From positions 140,608,982 to 140,672,981 of the forward strand of contig CM041781.1 in the NCBI GenBank assembly GCA_023374045.1: 64,000 nt of DNA, given 5' to 3'. The notes below the pieces were generated by a model that saw only the letters and a list, made by a program, of their open reading frames with translations, ran no database searches and had not been told where the DNA came from. The position numbers and the translations under genes are program-made. This document shows positions 1 through 9,613 of the stretch, piece by piece; the first letter of the stretch is position 1; every line of letters starts with the position of its first letter. Source of the DNA: Limonium bicolor (Eukaryota > Streptophyta > Magnoliopsida > Caryophyllales > Plumbaginaceae).

Positions 1-366
1 CGGTACTAACCTTGTAAGATTTGATGAATGAACAAGTTTGTGTTGATTTTGAGGAGGAGGGCGATTCGCGCGAGGCCGTGTTCTTCGCTTCTGTTTGTCG
101 TTCGATTTCGAGAGTGGGAATTGGGGAAGAACGGAGTGAAGTGAAACGCGGCGCTTCAGCCCCTTTTTTTTTCTTACCGAGTCGCGTCCGCGAGGCGGTC
201 TCTTGTGTGGCGTCCGCACGATATCTGGCGGACAAGAGTGAGGCGTCCGCGAGTGAGTCCGCCAGTTATAGGCGGTAAGATGTGTGCCGTCCGCTAGTTA
301 AGTGGCGGACAAGAGGGAGTCATCGCGTGTGTGGAGTCCGTGTGGTAAGTGGCGGACAAGGGTCTG
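1..366. repeat. Unassigned block with GTCCGC/GGCGGAC dyad array
   Basis: No gene is recognisable here. From about 187 to 358 the sequence alternates GTCCGC and GGCGGAC separated by short loops, with ACAAGAG spacers, so several 6-7 bp stems could form. The array reads in the opposite orientation to the related array at 2004-2203, so this block may be part of another LTR rather than the leader of the adjacent element. An 85-codon open frame at 21-278 crosses part of the array and looks fortuitous. Confidence 0.55.
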
Positions 367-845
367 TTCGATTTTTTTTTTTTTTTGCTTCGTAACATTG
401 ACACACAAATATAAAGTCATAAAATTATAGGTTAGTAATAATAATGACATAAAATTAGAAGTTAGTAATTAGATAACATAAATTATAAGTTAGTAGATAA
501 TTTACATAAAATTAAATGTTAGGGACAATGGAAATAAAATGTTAAGGACAATGGAAATTAAAATGTTAGAGAAATGGAAATTAAATGACAATAATATAAG
601 AGTTAGAAGTTAGATGTCAGAAGTTAGAAGTCCGAAGTTAGATGGCCAAAGTCAGGTGTCCAATTGTCCAAATGTCCAATTAACATTAACAGATTATTAA
701 ATAATTATTATTAACAAAATATAGAAGATAATTAATATTAACAATAACGAAAATAATATAGAAAATTATTAACATATTTAAGAGAACAAAATATTTATAA
801 TTATCAGGTGAATAATCCGGGGCTTAGGAACTAGAATAAATCTAG
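367..845 (-). mobile_element. Untranslated leader region of gypsy element G (partial)
   Basis: This AT-rich stretch lies directly downstream (minus strand) of the primer binding site at 846-863, where the 5' leader of an LTR retrotransposon is expected. It contains short direct repeats: a GTTAGGGACAATGGAAAT-like unit around 510-590 and a GAAGTTAGA-like unit around 598-645. No coding capacity is visible. The element's gag-pol is not in the window, either because it lies outside or because the element is truncated near 366. Confidence 0.5.
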
Positions 846-863
846 TCCCCGGCAACGGCGCCA
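846..863 (-). other. Primer binding site, tRNA-Asp type
   Basis: On the minus strand this reads TGGCGCCGTTGCCGGGGA, the complement of the 3' end of plant tRNA-Asp. It lies 3 bases from the end of the LTR at 867-2451, as a reverse-transcription primer site should. This PBS type is known from Athila/Tat-related gypsy elements. Confidence 0.85.
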
Positions 864-1802
864 TTTTGCAGACGTTGTAATCTGAGTGGTTGAAATGGTG
901 TAAAATTAAAAGAAAAGAAATTAAAAACTCAAAATAAACGTCGGGCTGCAAACAAATCCCGGTCGCAGTAGTATAGTGAAAATGTAAGCGACCGGATATC
1001 GAACCACGGGACTAATGTACATATTGTAGTACCTAAGCGTGTCACAGGAGGGATGATTAATTGACTTGTTTTTATAAATTAAAAGAAAGATAAAATAAAC
1101 TAAATTAACAGATAAACTAAACGGGACTCTGGTTCAGATTAATATTATCTGCTCTTTCATGCTATTCCTACTGGTTTAATTATAATTGTCTGGCAAAATT
1201 CCTTTAATTATCTTAAGGACTAAGTCATAGCCTTATAAGAACTCGTTTACCAGAAATGCTCGGTCTAATCAAGGTTCGAGCACTCTTATGTAAACGGACA
1301 TTAATTTCGAGGAAATATAATTGCATCTGAAAATACTAACTCATTAAATCATAATAGAGCTTTCTCCAGATTTACGGCTTAATCAACCTATCTATTTATC
1401 ACCTGGTCTGATCAAAATAGACTTAGCAAGCAATTTAATAAACTCATGACATTTATTAAAAAGGCGAGAGATGAGCTTTAAGCGTAACAAACTTCATTAA
1501 ATTAAAACCAGTAAAAACATTGCATAATTAATACAGAACATAATAATTATTCCCAAAGCGTACATAAACTAGCCTTACATATTAAATAGATAGACAGAGA
1601 CAAGAGTAATAGAAATCATCCGTAATCACTCCGGCTCACTCTGCTATTTGTGTACGTAGGCTAGAGGTGGATTTAGTGGAATGTAAAATAAATAAAATGG
1701 AGAAGGCGGAAGGAGGAAATGAGATGGTGTGTGAATTGGAACTCCAGAGGAACCACGGAAGGAGCCTCCGGAAGGACACTCAGTAAGGAGGAATGAAGCT
1801 CG

Positions 1803-1810
1803 TATTTATA
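1803..1810 (-). promoter_or_regulatory. Putative TATA box of LTR G
   Basis: On the minus strand this reads TATAAATA inside the LTR, downstream of the dyad array in transcription order. Its position fits a U3 promoter, but transcription start data would be needed to prove it. Confidence 0.45.
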
Positions 1811-2003
1811 GAGGAAGAAGAATAGAGCAGCAGCTCATTAGCTCACTGATTGAGCTCGATGATTGCAGCTCCCCATTGATTGCAGCTCATTGATTGCGCA
1901 GGGGACAGGGCTGCAACGCGTGCGTGATTTCTGGTAGGCGCCTCAAGTTGCAGAGTGAGTCGGCGTAGAAGATAACCGGTTGATTTGCTACACATTTACA
2001 CGT

Positions 2004-2203
2004 GTCCGCCACTTATCTAGCGGTCTCCTCTATCTCAACCGCATGTGCGGTCTCCTCTGTCTCAACCGCCTCGCGGTTGCCTCTCTGTCGTCCGCCTCGT
2101 ATGAGGCGGTCGCCTCTGTTTCGTCCGCCACTTAGGGGGCGGTACTCTCTATAATGTCCGCCTCGCGGTCTTCTGTCTCTTGTCCGCCAGCTACGGGGCG
2201 GTC
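2004..2203 (-). repeat. Tandem dyad array in LTR G (GTCCGCC...GGCGGTC units)
   Basis: About seven imperfect units of roughly 25-40 bp each contain a (T/G)(C/T)CGCC or AACCGC half, a 4-10 base loop and a matching GCGGT(C/T) half, separated by CTCTNTCTC-like spacers. Each unit could form a short GC-rich stem. The array lies in the U3 side of the LTR, upstream of the TATA box. Related arrays occur at 1-366, 4445-4790, 8471-8790, 15071-15386, 21636-21945 and 46243-46498. Confidence 0.75.
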
Positions 2204-2451
2204 GCTCTACTCATATCCGTACCAGGCGTGCACACGCCCTTGTCGCGTGACTCTTCCATCTCCCTCTTTTAATCCCTTATAATGTTTGTGTTTAATTGGT
2301 ATTTTTCCTACATTTTAACACATATAATACATCAGTTAATATAACAACATAATTATAGGAAAAACCCTAGATAAGTGCCAAACATTACTAAAATTGCTAC
2401 AATTAATAAGGTGATTAAACCCTAAAAAGTCTATATGTTTTGCACTTATCA

Positions 2452-3088
2452 TATATATATATAATAATATAGTTTATCACTATATGTTAAAATTGACCTT
2501 ATAGTTTTATTAAATTTTAAACTCTCATTTAGGTTATGAGTTGGGTCAACTTGACCCTCTTTGGTCAATTAAGTTGACTTGGTCGATTTGGGTTGACTTG
2601 GCCAATGTATTAAAGTCAACAAGTCTATATAATTCATATTATAATTCTTGAATTATATAATTCATTTGTTTGTTCAATTCTTTATGACATGAGTTATTAA
2701 GACTATTGTTGTATAATTAAATCCTCCAATTTATATTATACTTTACCTTTCTTTATATGATTACCACATCATATTATTTAATCCACACTCCATATATTCA
2801 TGGAAGTCTATACGAATTATAAAATTCATTACATAATGATATTCTTTATCCTTCCATGTGAAACACTTAATTCTCTTAGTCGTGCTATTCTTCACAATCA
2901 AACATTAAGACTATACTTTTAATGTTATATGATGCATTATATTAAACTCCCAACTTTTATTTAGTTCCCCACCTAATCTTATAATTTCTATTTCCCAAAA
3001 TACTCACATTATTTTATGTGAATTATATAATTCCTTATCTTATGTTTCCACCTTAATGAACATTAATACTTTAAAATTAATGTAGCAC
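2452..3088. other. AT-rich intergenic spacer with TTGAC cluster
   Basis: No gene is seen between the two gypsy LTRs. The segment starts with an (AT)n run. At 2545-2619 it carries six TTGAC/GTCAA cores in about 75 bp in alternating orientation, several arranged as GGTCAA-N-TTGACC dyads. The rest is low complexity and may be remnant LTR sequence. Confidence 0.5.
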
Positions 3089-6000
3089 TGTAACACCCCT
3101 ACTACACACTTACTATTAACTGGAGTTGCAGCGGAAGATAAACAACTAAACAATAACTAAACGATTGGTGCTACAACGCCGTCAACCACCCACGTGGTTA
3201 ACAAGGTAGAATAAATACAAGTGTACCAGTCTGATGATCAGACTCCCGAGCATAGAACTAAAACCATAAATACATCATATACAATACCGAGTATTTAATT
3301 ACATATCTTCACTGAAAACTGCCAATATACCGCCACAGTAGTATTAACGGAAACAAAATATAATGCCACGGGAGCACAGGCGCATCCCGGGCTCAACATC
3401 CAAAATAACCCAAAAGTACAACTGCAGTCTAGAACCTACAGCCACTCTGCTTCCTCGATCCTCATCCTGCAGTAAAAATATGGAGCCCCCGAGGGGGTCA
3501 GCAACCCTTGGCTGGTATGGTTAACACGCAGTCCATCGGCTACCGGGATACGCGCAACTAATTGTCATGATAACATGGCATTCATTTTTAAACATAACAT
3601 AACATAACATGTGGCATAGCATTATCATTGCATAGCACAACATCACATACACAGTGGATACTCTTTCCACAATCACAAACCAAGAAGGTTAAACAACTTA
3701 AGAGCCTAGAGAATGGTTCACTCTCATGTTAAGCTCGTTACAGACACTCATTACCGTTCTGTTATTCGAATGAGTAACTTAAGTCACAGATGGTTCGGAT
3801 ATAGTGACCCGAACACACCACACAAACACATGTTCCCACTAAACCGATCATAAGTCAGAATAGGTAAGCTTTGGAGGAAGCTAGCGGGAGATCGAACGCC
3901 AAATTAAGGAGAACAATCTTAACAACATAAGAGTCGAATCTGATTCAGATATCTACTCTTAAACTTACATGCATGACCGGACAACCGGATTCCTCACTTC
4001 CCAGTTAGCACTTGTTAGAAGTTCACGGTGGAACTTAACAAACAATTCACAACAAGTGGTAAGTCATGTTAGACACACACAAGGGAAATGAGTCACATCA
4101 TAACATCACAATAATATGAACAACGGTAAACTCATTACATGTTTAAGTCTTATAACGTCATAAACACACAGAAAAACAAACAACTCACAAGCCGGTGTAA
4201 ACCGGTAGGCAACAGACTGTAAGAAAACCATACCTTGGTCCTTGCTTCGATTGATTTCCACCGTAGGTCACTCCTATACATGTTTAAGAATGTCGGTTAA
4301 TTACATACTTAACTTCAAATTTATTAAGTGTTTAACATGTTTATATGACTTGTTTTAATGTCTTAACTTATACTTGATTACCTACATTATACCCCCTAGG
4401 GTTTATTACTTAAGCCATTCTTGTTTGTTTTTTTTTTTTTACAAGTTTAGGTCCGACCGACCTTACACAAGGTCGGTCCATTCCAGAGCACACCTTACCG
4501 CGAGAAATTCTACTCCGACCGACCTTGCATTTTCGGTCGCAAGTTCGGTCTATTCCCGAGAGTTTCTTCCCTTTGAAAATTCAGGCCCGACCGATCTTGG
4601 CAAGTTCGGTCCCAAGTTCGGTCTATTCCAGAGACTCCATCCGTACTAAAAATCCAAGCCCGACCGACCTTGCAAGTCCGGTCCCCAAGGTCAGTCCATT
4701 CCAGAAACCAATTCTCGCAGGGTAAACTGGGCTCGACCGATCTTGGCAAGTTCTGTCGCAAGATCGATCTGCTCCAGACCCTTATTTTTCATTGCCCATT
4801 TAACTCCAAACTTCACCTCATATATCCTAGTATGTCCTAACCTTATTTGGGCACTTCAAACATACCTTAAGACCTCCTTAAAACTCCTTAAATCATTCAC
4901 TAAAATCCTCCTCAAGCATTTACACAAATTCTTATAAAAAGGTTTACACTTATAATGTTTTTCACTAAGTTTCTATGTGGTGTTTCATACCTATAACTCC
5001 CACTATCCCCAAATGTTTTCTCACCACTACAACCTAATCTCAAAAGCATCTTTTCTTCCTAAACAACTCCTTGAACATCTTTACAAGTTTATAACTTCCC
5101 ATGCAACAAATTACTTCATCCTTTTTCACCAACAATGCACAAGTCCTAAATACAATCTCACCATGATCTTGAAATGTCCCCAAAACATTATTTGCATTCT
5201 AAATCCTCTAGAACATTGCCTAAGCCCTTTTTACATCTTTAAACACCTTAATGCATGTTTCTTCCACTAGTTGAACACTTAACCATTCTAAACATTTCCT
5301 AACTTACCAACTCATTTAAAACCCTTAGAACTTCTTGTTTATCACCTAAATTTTGACATGAACTCTCCTAGAACATTACTAAACCAAGACACATTGTTTT
5401 CACCATCAAACAACCATGAACAAAAATCCATCAAACACATTCTTATACACAAACTTCACACATTTAGCACTACATCACAATATAGTGCATAATTTAAATT
5501 GCATGGCACTTAGGCCCTTAAATAACATGGCTCTTAGGCCCTTAAGATGCATAAATCATAAACACTGAATTTCCCACATTATATTTGCCTTTGACCTGCA
5601 AATACACTCAACAACACATATGCCTTTTACTAAGCCCTTGAGAACATTTTACTAAGTCATTCTCCATTGGCTCCTTAGATCATTTCAATAAGCAATATAA
5701 GCTCATTTCTCCTAAGACTTTAAACCACATTAGGTTAGCACATTTACCTCTTTTCCTCACAACTTCTTTCTTGTTTCCTTGACTAAATCGGCAAGGCTTT
5801 TAGTTGCTTGTCAACTTCTAAACATTATACAAATGATAAAATGAGTATACAAGCTTTATGCTTCATCTCATTGTAAACCCTAGATTGTACATTGTTTTAA
5901 AAACATTAAGATAATTGTTTTACCTTAGAACTTGAAGAGAGTTTGAATATATATCAAGAGAGGACTCCACCTAGTCCATGAAAGGTTGGAATGAAGCTAG

Positions 6001-7044
6001 AACAAAGCAACATAATGAGCACCATTAATGGTGATTCTCGGTCAAGATAAAAACATGGAAGAAACATCATTTTTCTTTGAGATTCCTTACCTAGAAGCAA
6101 AGGAGATCAATAATATGTAGAAATATAAGCTCAAGCTCCTTCAATGGTGGAACTCCATGGCACCAAAATGGTGGTCTTGAAGTTTTGAGAAGATAGGAAT
6201 GAAGAGCTTGATGAGAGGAAGAGAATGGTGGTGTTTGTTTTTGATTTGGTTAAGTGAGCTAGGAAATATTGGCAATGGAAGATGGAGTTTTGGTGTGTAC
6301 TATTGCTAACTGTAAATGGAGAATGAAGAAGAGATAGAAGAGAGCTTGGAGGCGTGTGAAATGAAGAAGGAAGGAAGAAATGAAGACAAGTTTTGCTTTT
6401 AGAAGATATTTGTAGTTATTAAAGCAAATAGTAACTTAAGTAGTCATCTTTATTTACTTAACAAGTTAACAAGAGTGGTGAGTCACCACACTTAAAAAAA
6501 CCGGCCCCCAATAGTTACTTAGGGGTATTTTAGTCTTTATTGATCAATTTAATTACTTATAATAACATATGTTACAAGCTAGCTTATTGAAGTTACTATT
6601 CATGAAAACAAGGCACATAGAAGTGAAATTTTTGATTTCCCATTGACATAGACTTCCAAATGTGATACTATATAGTACACATGTTAATTAAAGAGTAATG
6701 ATGGACATTTAGCCATTCAAAACTCATTTACAAGACAATTTTTCAAAAATGTGCTTTAAGACTCCTTAAAGCACATTTTGTGTTTTAACTTGTTTTCAAG
6801 CTTGGTTTTCTTTGGTAATTGGTTTAATATGTTCACTAGTATACAAACAAGGTCTTGGTAAGCTCATTAGGTCTTACCCAAGCTTATCCCAAGTTTAGGG
6901 CACATTTTAGCCCTAATTGACCTTAAGGCATTTATATGTGTTTTCTATGGTTTAAATTGTTTACTAATGTTTCTAAGACTCTTTTTAGTCTTAATTTACC
7001 ATATTTAAATGTTTAAACAACATACTAAGGTTTGGGGTATTTCA
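3089..7044 (-). mobile_element. 3' LTR of Tekay-like gypsy element, family A copy 1
   Basis: The segment starts TGTAACACCCC and ends GGGTATTTCA on the plus strand, so on the minus strand it has TG...CA ends and a length of 3956 bp. A polypurine tract abuts it at 7045-7062 and a pol C-terminal fragment follows, which identifies it as the 3' LTR of a minus-strand element. It is homologous, in inverted orientation, to the solo LTR at 44116-47931: both ends and the block around 3482-3507 match by eye. Short open frames inside are not conserved between the copies. Confidence 0.85.
4445..4790 (-). repeat. Dyad array in LTR A1 (CCGACCGACCTTGC / AAGTTCGGTC units)
   Basis: About five imperfect units of roughly 73 bp each hold CCGACCGA(C/T)CTTG, then AAGTTCGGTC once or twice, then a TCTATTCC spacer with CGAGAG-like bases. 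The halves are reverse complements and could fold. The array occupies the same relative position, about 1.35-1.7 kb from the LTR 3' end, as the array in the solo LTR at 46243-46498, but its core sequence differs. Confidence 0.8.
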
Positions 7045-7062
7045 ATCTACCCCCCTTAAAAG
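7045..7062 (-). other. Polypurine tract of family A element
   Basis: The minus strand reads CTTTTAAGGGGGGTAGAT immediately before the 3' LTR start. A purine-rich tract at this point primes plus-strand DNA synthesis in LTR retrotransposons. Confidence 0.75.
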
Positions 7063-7362
7063 AACTTTGTCCTCAAAGTTCACACTTCCACATATCCTAA
7101 ATGTTAGAACACGGGAATACATATAAACAATATTTCCATACAACATTAACAACACACTTACATAACATTGGACACAAAGTTCATACAACATAACATCGGA
7201 CACAAGGTCCATACAACATCATCAACATCATTCAGACACAACGGTCTGTAACATAACAACATAACATAGACGGTGTATTTAAATACACGTCGTACACACA
7301 TAACCGAAACGGCTCTACCCCCCTTAAAAAGGGGTACGCCCTGTACCCTATACACATAAACA

Positions 7363-7597
7363 CTAAGAAGTAAACAATGACGGGTACTTCGCCTTCATCT
7401 TATCTTCCAGCTCCCAAGTGGCCTCCTCAACATCCTGGTTAGACCAAAGAACCTTCACCAGTCTCACTGACTTATGGCGAGTGTCTCGAGTCTTCGTATC
7501 CAGAATCCGTACCGGAGTCTCCACTGATCGCATGGTCGGCTCTAAGGTTAGCCTTTCAGGCTGAAGCACATGAGACGGATGAGACATATACTTCTTC
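7363..7597 (-). pseudogene. Pol C-terminal fragment of family A gypsy
   Basis: The minus-strand frame encodes the last part of a gypsy polyprotein. It has HPSHVL, then PVRILDTKTRDTRHKSVRLV, then VLWSN...EEATWELEDKM and a PSLF end, which is the post-integrase region with the chromodomain-like tail typical of the Tekay/Del chromovirus lineage. It is cut off at its N-terminal side at 7597, where the family C LTR begins. No continuation of this pol is found beyond that array. The 300 bases between the stop codon and the polypurine tract look non-coding. Confidence 0.75.
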
Positions 7598-9567
7598 TGT
7601 AACGACCCCAGAACCGGCCTAGGAGTTAGGGCCGTTACACGCCGCGAGTCTACTACCTAACGTCGCAAGGCTCTAAGCAAACAAATCCCAAAACCGAATA
7701 AGAAACTTGTATAAATACCAAAAGAGTTTACAAGATCCAAAAGCTTATAAGTCAAATACAAAGAGAAAGGCCCGAAGGCTACACAAAGTACTAAAGCGTC
7801 CAAAGCGCAAGCAAACAAAGTCTAAAGGCACATAAAATAACCAAGCTCCAGAAGGGGACGAGGAGAGGAGATCCCACGAGCTCAATCTGCAACAAAGTAA
7901 AGGGGTGAGCTAAACAGCCCAGCAAGCAGAAGACTTCCTCAAGGAAGCCCACTCAAAACAGAAGCAGAAGAAAACTTATGAACAGAGAGGATAGCGGAGT
8001 CCGTATAAATAGACCGAATGAAACCACAAAACAGAGGCAGAGCAGAACGGAATATCACTTCAAAACACAGTCGGACCTTCAGATCAGAAACAGAGGAATG
8101 GGACACTAGAAACAAGCTAACACAACAGAAGGACACACGTAAGGTCCTATGGATCCGAGGATCCCACAACAGAAGCCGTAGAGACAGCTAACAGACCCGT
8201 CGGTCAAATAACGTCCCAAGGGAGACCCTAAGGAGTATAAACAGAAGGAATTCCTGCGCAGCATGCTACGGGACAGCCCGACCCGACTATCCAAGGCTCA
8301 GAAGCAAAGTAACTAGGTCCCAAAACCAAAAGCTCACAAAACAGATCTTAAGCGCATAAAAATGCATATAAAACAGCATAGGAAGCTTGCACACAGATAG
8401 GGGAATCCAACCCCACAAACGGAACTCAAAACGGAGCTAAAACGGAGAAGTTATGCCCAAAACAGTGGCATGTCCGAACTTGCGTCCGACCTTGCAAGTT
8501 CGGACAAAGGCCGAGAGTCAGAGGTCGCGGAGATACAAATGTCCGAACTTACGTCCGAACATCGAAGTTCGGACGTAAGTCGAGAGTTTGAAACCAAAAT
8601 CACCCTTGTGTCCGAACTTGCATCCGACCTTGCAAGTTCGGACACACGTCGAAACTTTTACGAAAATCCATCCTAGCGTCAGGTCCGAACTTTGAAGTTC
8701 AGACCAATGTTCGGACACTTCAAAACCTTCAAAAACAAAACGCGCCCGATGCACTGTCCGAACTTCCAAGTTCGGACAGATGTTCGGACAGCGCGAAACT
8801 GACGAATTCCAGAGCGAACAAACGCGCAGAAATCCAACCAAAATCAATTCCAAACTCACCCAAATCCACGGAATGGTAAATCAGTACCCTCGGGGGTTTA
8901 GCCACGCGAATAACAACACAAAACCGAAGCAAAACACCCAATCAAAACACAATTGCAAGACAGAAAGGTTAGAACGAAACAGTCCCCGAGGGTGAGTAAA
9001 CAACCCCGATTCCATCCCCCACTTACATCAATTCGCAGAGGAGAAGCTATCCGATGATGCCAGCAATCAGACGAGCAACGCAGCAGAGAAGACGGGCAAT
9101 GCACCACTGAATTCAGCAACAATCAGATACCTCAAACTCAGAACGATCTTCCTCAAAACTGAGACCGAACGAATAATTCACAACCTAACCAACCTGATTA
9201 TGCAGAGGAGAACAATCCTGACCACAGCAGCAAGAGAGCGAGCCAAAAACCACCACACTAGCGCCAGCAATTCACACCAGAACTTCAGAAGCACTCAAGA
9301 GAAAAAGGAGAGGGAGAACGTAGAAACTGTCGAGAGAGAGAGCGCTCCTCAAAATAGATCGTGACTTGCAGAAAGAAATAAAATGACTTAACCTTCCTTA
9401 ATTAAGCCTTACCAAAATAAAGAGAGGGAAAGACCTCCTTGTCCTCATCCTTTAATTAATTGCCTCCGACGTCCCAATTACTAAACACGGCACCACATAA
9501 ATAATTAATATCATAAACCAGAATGTTATGTAACGAAATCTGAAAAACGAAAATACGGCGTATTACA
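7598..9567 (-). mobile_element. Family C LTR 1 (3' terminal)
   Basis: The minus strand starts TGTAATACGCCG and ends GGGGTCGTTACA, with TG...CA termini. It contains the dyad array at 8471-8790. A complementary pair, ACCCTCGGGGG at about 8886 and CCCCGAGGGT at about 8984, lies between the array and the LTR's internal-side end. It shows several private differences from LTRs 2 and 3 in its PBS-distal and PBS-proximal parts. Confidence 0.88.
8471..8790 (-). repeat. Dyad array in LTR C1 (GTCCGAACTTGC / GCAAGTTCGGAC units)
   Basis: Five units of about 65-75 bp each begin TGTCCGAACTT and end AAGTTCGGAC. These halves are reverse complements, often with a nested TCCGACC core, and the first two units are followed by CGAGAG spacers. 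The last two units have a second downstream GTTCGGAC half. The array makes open frames that read as repeated Ser-Glu-Leu-Ala-Ser, which I regard as an artefact. Confidence 0.85.
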
Positions 9568-9586
9568 TCACTCCCCCCTTAAAAGG
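9568..9586 (-). other. Polypurine tract, family C copy 1
   Basis: The minus strand reads CCTTTTAAGGGGGGAGTGA directly before LTR 1. It resembles the family A tract at 7045-7062 and the second family C tract at 16154-16172. Confidence 0.75.
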
Positions 9587-9613
9587 AATTTCGTCCTCAA
9601 AATTCAACATACC

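Larger units (their letters stand above)
867..2451 (-). mobile_element. 5' LTR of gypsy element G (Athila/Tat-like)
   Basis: On the minus strand the segment starts TGATAAGTGC and ends in CA next to the tRNA-Asp primer site, giving canonical TG...CA termini and a length of 1585 bp. It holds a TATA box at 1803-1810 and a GC-rich dyad array at 2004-2203. Lineage is inferred from the primer site only, because no protein domain is present. The partner 3' LTR is not in the window. Confidence 0.75.

Noticed and set aside
4977..5270. 97-codon plus-strand frame in LTR A1
   Set aside because: Not preserved in the homologous solo LTR at 44116-47931, and no known domain.
8470..8676. Open frames with repeated Ser-Glu-Leu-Ala-Ser-Asp peptide in LTR C (also 15070-15291 and 21531-22004)
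   Set aside because: The peptide repeat is a by-product of the DNA dyad array. The frames occur on both strands and lie inside LTRs.
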